From contig CAMKNZ010000005.1 in NCBI GenBank assembly GCA_946414315.1, forward strand, positions 43,326 through 107,325: a DNA stretch of 64,000 bases, read 5' to 3'. The position numbers and the translations under genes are program-made. The notes under the pieces were generated by a model, which was not told the DNA's origin, ran no database searches, and saw nothing but the letters and a program-made list of their open reading frames with translations. Positions within the stretch are counted from its first letter, which is position 1; each line of letters starts with the position of its first letter. Of the stretch, positions 28,508-36,289 are shown piece by piece. This stretch comes from an uncultured Clostridia bacterium. Lineage in GTDB: Bacteria; Bacillota; Clostridia; Christensenellales; Aristaeellaceae.

Positions 28508-29587
28508 ATGGCGCGCGATGCCCCGGGCATGGTGCGCCTGCGCAGGGAGGTACGGGCATTGAAGAGCAGGAAACCGCTTGTTTTTGTTTTGCTCTGCACG
28601 GTGCTCTGCCTCTTTTTGTGTGCCTTCGCCTTCGCGGAGGGATATACCGTGGAGGAAGACGGCTCCAAGTGGTATGACGACGGCCATATTGAGTGGGCCG
28701 ACGGCACCGTGACCCAGGCGGTGAACCACGACCAGGGCCAGACCTATGACAGCGACAGCGGCAGTGGCAGCATCAGCTCCGGCTCCGGAACGGTGAAGAA
28801 TGAGGACGGGTCCATGACAGTGATCACCGGCGAGGAAGATCCCATGGCCGGCGCGAAAAAGAACGCGGACGGCAGCATCGAGGTCGAGTCCGGTACCGGC
28901 GGCGTGGATATCGAGGTCGAGCCTACTCGCGCGCCCCTGGAAGGGGAGGAGTGGCAGGCGGCGCTGGACAGCGTGGCCGCCCGCAACGGAAAGGATACAC
29001 CCACGGTCTGGATCGATCCCGCGGACGGGACACCGGTCTCCGTGGAGGTCATCTATATGGGCATCGGCCGTTCCATGATCCTTGTGGACGGCCAGAAAAA
29101 GCTTGTGAACACGTCGGAGCTGAAGTGGGAGACCGAAGCGCCGGAGGATAAGGTCCTGGCGGTGGTTCGTTCCCGCTACGTCTGGATGTACAAGTCACCC
29201 AGCAAAAAGATTACCGTCCTGAAATTCAAACAGATTTACCGGGATTCGGTGGTCCGTGTGCTTGCCACGGGTAAGAACTGGACCTTTGTGGACCATGAAG
29301 GCGACCGCGCCTATGTGGTGACCAGCGGCCTGGAGTTCTATGCCAACGACCATACGGATACCGAGCTGGGTTATCTCTCCCTGAACGGAAAGATCAAGGG
29401 AAAGGGAAAGATCCAGGTACGGGATTTTGAGACACGCGGTATCATCAGGGATTACCAGCCGGGAACGCCGGTCACCGTCTTTGATTTCCTCGAGGACTAC
29501 GCGGAGATCGACGTGGGCGGTTACCACTGCGTCGTTAACCTGAACTGCCTCACCCTGGAACGTTCGCTGGTTTCCGCGTCGGAGTAA
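28508..29587 (+). CDS. Secreted protein with SH3-like domains
   Basis: Signal peptide-like KPLVFVLLCTVLCLFLCAFAFAEG; low-complexity Ser/Gly linker; VRSRYVWMYKSPSKKITVLKFKQIYRDSVVRVLATGKNWTFVDHEGDRAYV. Start codon uncertain. Confidence 0.7.
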   Translation: MARDAPGMVRLRREVRALKSRKPLVFVLLCTVLCLFLCAFAFAEGYTVEEDGSKWYDDGHIEWADGTVTQAVNHDQGQTYDSDSGSGSISSGSGTVKNEDGSMTVITGEEDPMAGAKKNADGSIEVESGTGGVDIEVEPTRAPLEGEEWQAALDSVAARNGKDTPTVWIDPADGTPVSVEVIYMGIGRSMILVDGQKKLVNTSELKWETEAPEDKVLAVVRSRYVWMYKSPSKKITVLKFKQIYRDSVVRVLATGKNWTFVDHEGDRAYVVTSGLEFYANDHTDTELGYLSLNGKIKGKGKIQVRDFETRGIIRDYQPGTPVTVFDFLEDYAEIDVGGYHCVVNLNCLTLERSLVSASE

Positions 29588-29599
29588 TCCGAAAGATCT

Positions 29600-30796
29600 T
29601 CAGTTGATATGCTCGAAGAAGTCGTTCTTTTCCTCGTCCGGGCCCACCGTTGAGCGGTACAGGCCGAAGAGGCTGTTGTCCCACGGGCCCCAGTCTTCCA
29701 CGTGATAATCAGTCTTCTGCTGGCTGACATGGCAGCGGAAACCTTCCTCGGCGACCTCAAATCCGGTCTTTCCGCCGAAGGCTTCCAGCGGTACCCGCCA
29801 GTCCATGTCGACCACGTTTTCCTTCCACAGGTGGATATAGGTTTTCGGCGTATCCCAGGTCCCGTATTCTTTCGCGGACCCGGGATATTTTTCTTCGTCC
29901 GCGGCGTACTCCACGCAGTGCATCACCGCGTCCGCGCACACCCGGTGCGCGCCGTGGCCGTATTCGCCCTGCAGGTCGTGGGTCAGCAGCACGTCCGGCT
30001 GAAAGCGCCGGATCCAGCCGGTAACCACGCTGTAGACGCGGTTTTTATTCCAGTGTTTATACTGCTTGCTCAGCGTAAAAGAGAAAGCGTCCTTGAAGTT
30101 GCTGTAGGCGGGATAGTTCCGGACCCCGCAGGTCCACAGGCAGTCCAGCAGCTCCAGCCGCCGGTAGGGCACGGAAGGCACTACCATGCAGACCTGGCAG
30201 ACCTTCTTTTCCTCCCCGGCATAGCGGGGCAGGGCGCCGCCGAACCAGAGCACTTCGTCGTCCTGGTGGGCCACCAGCAGCATCAGGTCCGCCTTGTCGG
30301 CGCAGGGCTGCCACTGCTGCACTTCCGGAGGCGTTTCACCTTCGCCGTAAACGCGCAGCTCCGCCATGCTCCAGTGGAGTTTTGCCTCCGGGGCGTTCGC
30401 GACCCGGAACAGGGTCGTTCCCTCCGGCAGGGGAAGGTATTCCGCCAGGTATGCGCCTTCCGTGTGGCCGGCGTCCGTCCAATCGCCGTTTTCATCCCTG
30501 ATCTGTACACCCCAGGGGTGGGGATGCTCGTAGAACTGCACCATCACGCCGGAAGCGCTCTGCCCGGCGGGCACGGTGACCTCCACATAGCACTTGGGGC
30601 CGTTGGCGGTTCTCCAGTAGGTTTTGTAGTCCCGGTCCGTGCATTTGGCAAAGGCGTTGCTGCCGGTCCGCCCGGAGCCCGCGTAGAATTTGCATTTCTT
30701 CGTGATATCCTCTGCCGTTTCCGCGCCTGCGGCGGCACAGCAAAGCATCACCGCGATGAATACCACCGCGGCGATCAGAAAATGAATCTTTTTCAT
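29600..30796 (-). CDS. PIG-L family deacetylase with N-terminal discoidin-like domain
   Basis: Signal peptide; LMLLVAHQDDEVLWFGGALPRYA; LLTHDLQGEYGHGAHRV. Confidence 0.88.
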   Translation of the reverse strand: MKKIHFLIAAVVFIAVMLCCAAAGAETAEDITKKCKFYAGSGRTGSNAFAKCTDRDYKTYWRTANGPKCYVEVTVPAGQSASGVMVQFYEHPHPWGVQIRDENGDWTDAGHTEGAYLAEYLPLPEGTTLFRVANAPEAKLHWSMAELRVYGEGETPPEVQQWQPCADKADLMLLVAHQDDEVLWFGGALPRYAGEEKKVCQVCMVVPSVPYRRLELLDCLWTCGVRNYPAYSNFKDAFSFTLSKQYKHWNKNRVYSVVTGWIRRFQPDVLLTHDLQGEYGHGAHRVCADAVMHCVEYAADEEKYPGSAKEYGTWDTPKTYIHLWKENVVDMDWRVPLEAFGGKTGFEVAEEGFRCHVSQQKTDYHVEDWGPWDNSLFGLYRSTVGPDEEKNDFFEHIN

Positions 30797-30832
30797 GCAG
30801 GCGTTTTTCAATTTGTTGTTCTCCGGTCAGCG

Positions 30833-31357
30833 TTATCTCTTTACGATCCCTTTGAAAACCTTTTTTACCTTGCCCTGAAGTGTCTTTGATTTCCGCTGCT
30901 CCACGGCGGCGGCCAGGGCGCCGGCCCGGTATACGTTGTTCTCCGGATCCATCCTTACGGCCTGGCGGAAGGACTGGTGCGCGCTGTCGTATTCGTCCAG
31001 CGCCATGAGGACCTTGCCCTGCATGTAGTACCAGTCGCCGTCCCTCTCTTCGCAGCGGATCAGGCTGCGCAGGGCTCCCTGGGGATTGTCCCGGGCCATG
31101 GCCCGCTGGGCCATCAGGACAGCCTCGGCGCTGGACAGGACCGCTGTCGCCGGGCTGCTCGCCCGGGGCGATGCCAGCCGCAGGGCTTCCTCATAGGCCA
31201 GGTTCAGGGCGACCATCCGCATCTGGGCGGATTCCTTTTCCGCCGGGTCCCGGATCATGTCCGGATGGCACTGCCGGGCAAGCGACCGGTAGGCGCTCCG
31301 GATCTCGTCCGGCGTTGCCGTGCCTTTCAGCCCCAGGACCTCAAAGGGATTGTTCAT
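30833..31357 (-). CDS. DnaJ domain protein
   Basis: NPFEVLGLKGTATPDEIRSAYRSLARQCHPDMIRDP (HPD motif) plus TPR-like region. Confidence 0.85.
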   Translation of the reverse strand: MNNPFEVLGLKGTATPDEIRSAYRSLARQCHPDMIRDPAEKESAQMRMVALNLAYEEALRLASPRASSPATAVLSSAEAVLMAQRAMARDNPQGALRSLIRCEERDGDWYYMQGKVLMALDEYDSAHQSFRQAVRMDPENNVYRAGALAAAVEQRKSKTLQGKVKKVFKGIVKR

Positions 31358-31376
31358 TCACACGTTACCTCTCAGG

Positions 31377-32639
31377 TCACTCGATGGTTTCGCGCCGGAT
31401 CTCGGCGCCCAGGGAGCGGAGCTTCTCTTCGATATGTTCGTATCCCCGGTCGATATAGCCGGGTTCATAGATCTCTGAAGTGCCCCGGGCCATCAGCGCG
31501 GCCACAATCAGCGCGGCGCCGGCCCGCAGGTCGGAGGCGGTCATCGGCGCGCCGTACAGTTCCGGCACGCCTTCGATGATGGCGGTCCGGTCCATGACGC
31601 GCACATGGGCGCCCATGCGGCGGATCTCGTCCAGATGGCGGAACCGCTGCTCAAAAATGGTCTCGGTAACCAGGCTGGTTCCCTTGGCCGTGGTCAGCAG
31701 CGCGCTCATGGGCTGCTGCAGGTCGGTGGGGAAGCCGGGATAAACCTGGGTCTTGACGTTGATCGCCCGCCGGGGGCCGACCACGTGCACGCGGATGGCG
31801 TCGTCGCCGTCCGTCACCTTCACGCCCATTTCCAGCAGCTTCGCGCTCAGCGCGTCCATATGGGTCGGGATGCAGCCGTCGATGATCACGTCCCCGCCGG
31901 TGGCGGCCGCGGCGATCATCAGCGTGCCGGTCTCAATCTGGTCCGGGATGACGGCGTAGGTGCTGCCGTGCAGGTGCTGTACGCCGCGGATACGGATGAT
32001 ATCCGTACCGGCGCCCTTGATCTTCGCGCCCATACTGTTCAGGAAGTTGGCAAGGTCGACGATGTGCGGCTCCTTCGCCGCGTTGTAGATATAGGTCTGG
32101 CCCTTGGCCTTCACAGCCGCCAGCATCACGTTTACCGTGGCGCCGACCGTTACCATGTCGAAGAAAACGTCGCCGCCGGTCAGCGGGCCTTTGGCGATCA
32201 GCATGCCGCCCAGTTCTTCCGCTTCCGCCCCGATGGAACGGAAGCCCTTCAGGTGCTGGTCCACCGGGCGGGAGCCGATTTCGCATCCGCCGGGGGTAGG
32301 CACCCGGGCGCTGCCGCGGCGGCCCAGCAGGGCGCCCAGCAGGTAATAGCTGGCCCGCAGGCGCTGCGCGTTGCGGTAGGAGACCTCCGTGCCTTCCGCC
32401 GGCCGGGGGTCCACCCGCATGCAGTTGCCGGGTTCATAGTCGACCTTCGCGCCCAGCTCCACCAGGATATCCGCCAGGGCGTGAACGTCTTCGATATCGG
32501 GGAGGTTCTCGATCGTGCAGGGCTCGTCGCTCAGCAGCGTTGCCGGGATTACAGCCACGGCGGTGTTCTTGCCGCCGCTGACCTTGACCTGTCCTTCCAG
32601 CGCGTGTCCGCCGGTGATCAGCATCCGCTCCTTGCTCAT
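31377..32639 (-). CDS. murA: UDP-N-acetylglucosamine 1-carboxyvinyltransferase
   Basis: MLITGGHALEGQVKVSGGKNTAVAVIPATLLSDEPCTIENLPDIEDV; PTPGGCEIGSRPVDQHLKGF. Confidence 0.95.
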   Translation of the reverse strand: MSKERMLITGGHALEGQVKVSGGKNTAVAVIPATLLSDEPCTIENLPDIEDVHALADILVELGAKVDYEPGNCMRVDPRPAEGTEVSYRNAQRLRASYYLLGALLGRRGSARVPTPGGCEIGSRPVDQHLKGFRSIGAEAEELGGMLIAKGPLTGGDVFFDMVTVGATVNVMLAAVKAKGQTYIYNAAKEPHIVDLANFLNSMGAKIKGAGTDIIRIRGVQHLHGSTYAVIPDQIETGTLMIAAAATGGDVIIDGCIPTHMDALSAKLLEMGVKVTDGDDAIRVHVVGPRRAINVKTQVYPGFPTDLQQPMSALLTTAKGTSLVTETIFEQRFRHLDEIRRMGAHVRVMDRTAIIEGVPELYGAPMTASDLRAGAALIVAALMARGTSEIYEPGYIDRGYEHIEEKLRSLGAEIRRETIE

Positions 32640-32804
32640 CCGGTCTTCACCCCCATATTTTGCGGTTCAGGATTGTCACTCTACCTATTATACACTTTTT
32701 GGGGAAAGGTGACAAGCAGGACGCCGTCTCATTGCCGAGACTGGCAGATTATGATACAATATTACGGTCCGGAGAAAAATGATATCGAATCGGAGGAATC
32801 TGCC

Positions 32805-33899
32805 ATGAAGAGGTTTGCCGCCCTGCTGCTCGTGCTGTGCCTGTTCCTTTCCGCGGCCGGAAATGCGCTGGCCGTGGATGAGTCCGTGCAGGGAACCCTG
32901 GTGATCTATTCCTCCATGTACCAGTTCGTGCTGGATATGCTGGATGAAGCGCTGAAGGCGGAATTCCCGAACCTGAAGCCAGGCAACGGCGACAGCTTCT
33001 TCGTCTACGGCGGCACCTCCCGCCTGATCAACCGGATCTACGGGGAGATGGAGGACGGCGTCCTGGGCTGCGATATGCTGCTGGTGGCGGAACCCGCCCT
33101 GAGCCTGGAACTGAAAGAGGCGGAATACCTGGAGCCGGTGTCTATGCCCGGCGCGGCGGAACTGCTCCGCTTTCCCTACGACGAAGAAGGCTACTGGTAT
33201 CCCGTCCGCGTCTGCAACATGGTCCTGGCTTACAACCCGGACCTGGCGGACCGGTGGGCGGAAAAAGGCGTTGCCGTTCCGAAGACCTTCAGGGACTTTG
33301 CCGCGGACCGGAGCCTGAAGGGCCATATCGCCATGGGCGATCCCATGAGCAGCGGTACCACCTTCGCGGCCATCGCCTCCCTGACCCAGACTAACCACTA
33401 CGGCCGGGCATACCTGCAGGGCCTGGCGGAGAACAAGATCCAGATCATTTCCGGCAGCGAGTCCATCAAGAAGATCCGCTCCGGCGAGATCGCCGCCGCC
33501 ATGGTCCTGGAGGAATCCGTGCTCAAGGCCCTCAGCGACGCTGAAAAAAACGGGGAATCTGTGACGGACCTGGCCTGCATCTATCCGGAGGACGGCGTGA
33601 TCCTGATCCCCTCCACCGTGATGACTGTCTGCGACGCCCACAGCGCCAACGGCAACGCCGAAACCTGCAAGGCAGTGGAAAAGTGGTTCCTCAGCGAATC
33701 CGCCCAGAAGCTGATCCTGGAAGGCTTCATGCATTCCACTTTCCGGGATATGGAAGGGATCCCCGCCGGTTCCATCGACACCAACGAGCTGATCGGCATG
33801 ACCATGGACGTCAACTGGGAAAACGTCTACCGCAGCCGCGAGGAGATCAACCTGGCCTGGATGGACATCGTGGCCAACCACGTCAGCACGGACGAATAA
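32805..33899 (+). CDS. ABC transporter extracellular solute-binding protein (iron(III)-type)
   Basis: Signal peptide; TLVIYSSMYQFVLDMLDEALKAEFPNLK; GDPMSSGTTFAAIASL. The track ORF (31605 start) is over-extended. Confidence 0.85.
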   Translation: MKRFAALLLVLCLFLSAAGNALAVDESVQGTLVIYSSMYQFVLDMLDEALKAEFPNLKPGNGDSFFVYGGTSRLINRIYGEMEDGVLGCDMLLVAEPALSLELKEAEYLEPVSMPGAAELLRFPYDEEGYWYPVRVCNMVLAYNPDLADRWAEKGVAVPKTFRDFAADRSLKGHIAMGDPMSSGTTFAAIASLTQTNHYGRAYLQGLAENKIQIISGSESIKKIRSGEIAAAMVLEESVLKALSDAEKNGESVTDLACIYPEDGVILIPSTVMTVCDAHSANGNAETCKAVEKWFLSESAQKLILEGFMHSTFRDMEGIPAGSIDTNELIGMTMDVNWENVYRSREEINLAWMDIVANHVSTDE

Positions 33900-33912
33900 C
33901 GGACGATATCAA

Positions 33913-33946
33913 AACCGGCCCGCATTGCTTTGCGGGCCGGTTCGTG
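33913..33946 (+). terminator. Rho-independent terminator
   Basis: AACCGGCCCGCA-ttgctt-TGCGGGCCGGTT. Confidence 0.7.
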
Positions 33947-33984
33947 TTATAATCCAGTCAGTCTTTGATTGAGGAGAAAGCGTT

Positions 33985-34119
33985 ATGGAAACAGGGGTTG
34001 TCGTAGCGATCAGCGTGGTACTCGTGGTGGCGGTGCTGGCCGTCCTGATCTGCATCTTTGCCACAGTCGGAACGGTGAGCGGCATCAAGCACACCAACGA
34101 TGAGGATACCGACGCCTGA
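33985..34119 (+). CDS. Small single-TM protein, 44 aa
   Basis: METGVVVAISVVLVVAVLAVLICIFATVGTVSGIKHTNDEDTDA, SD gaggagaaag. Confidence 0.65.
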   Translation: METGVVVAISVVLVVAVLAVLICIFATVGTVSGIKHTNDEDTDA

Positions 34120-34269
34120 TCAGGCGAAGCGGATCTCGTCCAGGCTGTAGCGGACGGCCTCGCCGATGGAGTCGTCGTCTTTCTGCACAGGCAGGTCCAC
34201 CCAGGGATGGGATGATTCCCTCGGTTCGCTCATGACCGGCGCAGTCTTCGGCGTCTCTTCTTCCCGCAT
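34120..34269 (-). CDS. Small acidic protein, 49 aa
   Basis: MREEETPKTAPVMSEPRESSHPWVDLPVQKDDDSIGEAVRYSLDEIRFA; SD-like ggaagg upstream. Confidence 0.5.
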   Translation of the reverse strand: MREEETPKTAPVMSEPRESSHPWVDLPVQKDDDSIGEAVRYSLDEIRFA

Positions 34270-34354
34270 AAAAAACCCATCCTTCCGGAATCGTTGATTT
34301 ACCATATATGGAGCACATCTGGGAAAGAGTCTACTCCATCTTGTGAAAAAAGAC

Positions 34355-34387
34355 AAGTACCCTGACTGTTTTTGCAGGGTACTTTTT
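34355..34387. terminator. Rho-independent terminator
   Basis: AAGTACCCTG-actgtttttg-CAGGGTACTT-TTT; A-tract on the other side. Confidence 0.7.
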
Positions 34388-34393
34388 ATGTAA

Positions 34394-35794
34394 CTAATCT
34401 GCCAGGTCTTCTTTATCCCCGAGGGTGATCTGGTCTTTTTTCTTATAGGTCTTCCATCGGCCGGAAATCAGGTAGACGGTGCCGATCAGGAAGGGCACCA
34501 GGCCGGAGAGAGCGTTGCCGTACCAGAAGCCGCGGATGCCCAGACCGAAGGTTACGCCCAGCATCAGGCTCAGGCCGATGCGGGTGAAGATGCCGTCCAG
34601 CAGCGCCACCGCCAGGTTCAGCTTCGAGTTGCCTGAGCCGTTGATCAACGCGAAGTTCGGCGGCCGCAGCACACAGCCCAGGTACTGGATCATGGCGATC
34701 GGGACGTAGGAGATGGCCATGGTCAGCACAGCAGGATCCTGGGAGAAGAGGCCGAAAAGCAGGTCCGGCCGGAAGAGCGTAATGAGGGCGAAAACAGCGG
34801 CCGGGATCGCGACGATCCACATGGCGTGGAAGACAATTTTCGGCACCCGCTCCGTTTTCCGGGCGCCCAGCGCCTGGGAGACCATGGCGCCGCCGGCGGA
34901 GGAGATGGCCTGGCTGACCACGCCGATCATGTTCTCCAGTTTCCGGGCCACGCCGGTAACGGCTACGGCCACGGTACCGTAGGTGTTGATGTAGGAATTG
35001 ACGAAAAGCATGGAGAAGGTGATCGCCGCGCTCTGGATCACCATGGGGATGCCCAGGGAGAGGAGGTTGCGGATCACGTTCTTTCCGATGCGGAAATGCT
35101 TCGGGTGGAAGTCAAAGTGGATCTGCGCCCGGTTTTTGTAAAGGAGCCGCAGGGCGAAGAAGAAGCTGACCGCCTGGCCGATGACCGTGGCCAGGGCTGC
35201 GCCCCGGGGGCCCATCTTCATCGGGCCCACGAAGAGGATATCCAGCACCACGTTGATCACCGAGGCGATGGCGATGAACATGAAGGGATGCTTGGAGTCG
35301 CCCATGCCGCGCAGGATCGCGCTGACCAGGTTGTAGCCGTAGATGAACACCACGCCGTAGACGCAGGTGATGCTGTACTGCCTTGTGTATTCCCAGATCT
35401 CTTCCGGCGTGTTCAGCCAGGCGATGATCCCCTGGTAGGTGAACAGGAAGATGACCATGATGATCACGGCCAGGCCTTCCAGCAGGGTAAAGAGCGTGCC
35501 GACCATTTCGCCCACCAGGTCCGTGCGCCTCGCGCCGACGTAGCGGGAGATCAGGATCTGGCCGGCGTTGGAAAAGCCCATGGCCACGAAGGTGATCAGC
35601 ATCAGCACCTCGCCGCCGATGGCTACGGCGGACAGGCCTTCCGTGCCAACGAAGTTGCCGACGACGATCATGTCCACCATGTTGTAGACCAGCTGCAGCA
35701 GGCCGGAAAGGAAAAGCGGCAGCGAAAAAGAGATCAGCGTACGCGGTACGCTGCCCGTCGTCAGATCCCGGATAATCGCCTTGCGCTTCTCCAT
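34394..35794 (-). CDS. MATE family efflux transporter
   Basis: PRTLISFSLPLFLSGLLQLVYNMVDMIVVGNFVGTEGLSAVAIGGEVLMLI. Confidence 0.93.
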   Translation of the reverse strand: MEKRKAIIRDLTTGSVPRTLISFSLPLFLSGLLQLVYNMVDMIVVGNFVGTEGLSAVAIGGEVLMLITFVAMGFSNAGQILISRYVGARRTDLVGEMVGTLFTLLEGLAVIIMVIFLFTYQGIIAWLNTPEEIWEYTRQYSITCVYGVVFIYGYNLVSAILRGMGDSKHPFMFIAIASVINVVLDILFVGPMKMGPRGAALATVIGQAVSFFFALRLLYKNRAQIHFDFHPKHFRIGKNVIRNLLSLGIPMVIQSAAITFSMLFVNSYINTYGTVAVAVTGVARKLENMIGVVSQAISSAGGAMVSQALGARKTERVPKIVFHAMWIVAIPAAVFALITLFRPDLLFGLFSQDPAVLTMAISYVPIAMIQYLGCVLRPPNFALINGSGNSKLNLAVALLDGIFTRIGLSLMLGVTFGLGIRGFWYGNALSGLVPFLIGTVYLISGRWKTYKKKDQITLGDKEDLAD

Positions 35795-35967
35795 CAGTCA
35801 ACCCTCCAGCCTTTTTATTCTAACATAGAATCCGGATGATACCAGTGACCAAATCTTGACTTCCGGGGGACAATTCTGGCACAGGCACAGGAACAAAACT
35901 TGCACTCTGCGAACAAGAGTGAGTGCAGAGCAGGAGGCCGATACAGAATATATACATATAAAAACGC

Positions 35968-35996
35968 TTGACAGCTTTTTATATGCGTGCTACAAT
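35968..35996 (+). promoter_or_regulatory. Sigma70 promoter of the T-box transcript
   Basis: TTGACA (35968-35973)-N17-TACAAT (35991-35996). Confidence 0.75.
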
Positions 35997-36011
35997 GCGT
36001 GCAATTTCATA

Positions 36012-36265
36012 AGAAGGCTGTGACGAAGACGGAACAGCAGGAGGCCCCCCAGAGAGCCGGGTATGGTGTGAACCGGCGGGCTGAAGCTTCATCCCATCGC
36101 TTCCGAGCCGGAGATCCGAACAGAGTTTCCCAGTAGGCGTCTCCCGTGACTGCTGCGTAAAGGCATAGGACATGACAGTGTCCGAAGAGTGGTGTGCAAA
36201 GGCGCACAATTTGAGTGGTACCGCGAGCCCATGGCCCGTCTCAAGCGTGAGACGGGCCATTTTTC
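36012..36265 (+). ncRNA. T-box leader (tRNA-sensing riboswitch)
   Basis: AGAGAG (36051-36056), terminal loop-like GGTGTGAACCGG, CTTCCGAG, T-box GAGTGGTACCGCG (36213-36225), terminator ATGGCCCGTCTCA-agcg-TGAGACGGGCCAT-TTTT (36231-36264). Confidence 0.92.
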
Positions 36266-36289
36266 GTTCAAAGAAAGGAGTGTTTCCAG

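Noticed and set aside
31605-32804. N-terminal extension of the solute-binding protein ORF
   Set aside because: It is antisense to murA; the real start with signal peptide is ATG 32805.
35870-35945. TGCACTCTGC...GAGTGAGTGCAGAGC inverted-repeat-like stretch upstream of the T-box
   Set aside because: Imperfect, no T-tract or partner gene logic; too weak to call as an operator or terminator.
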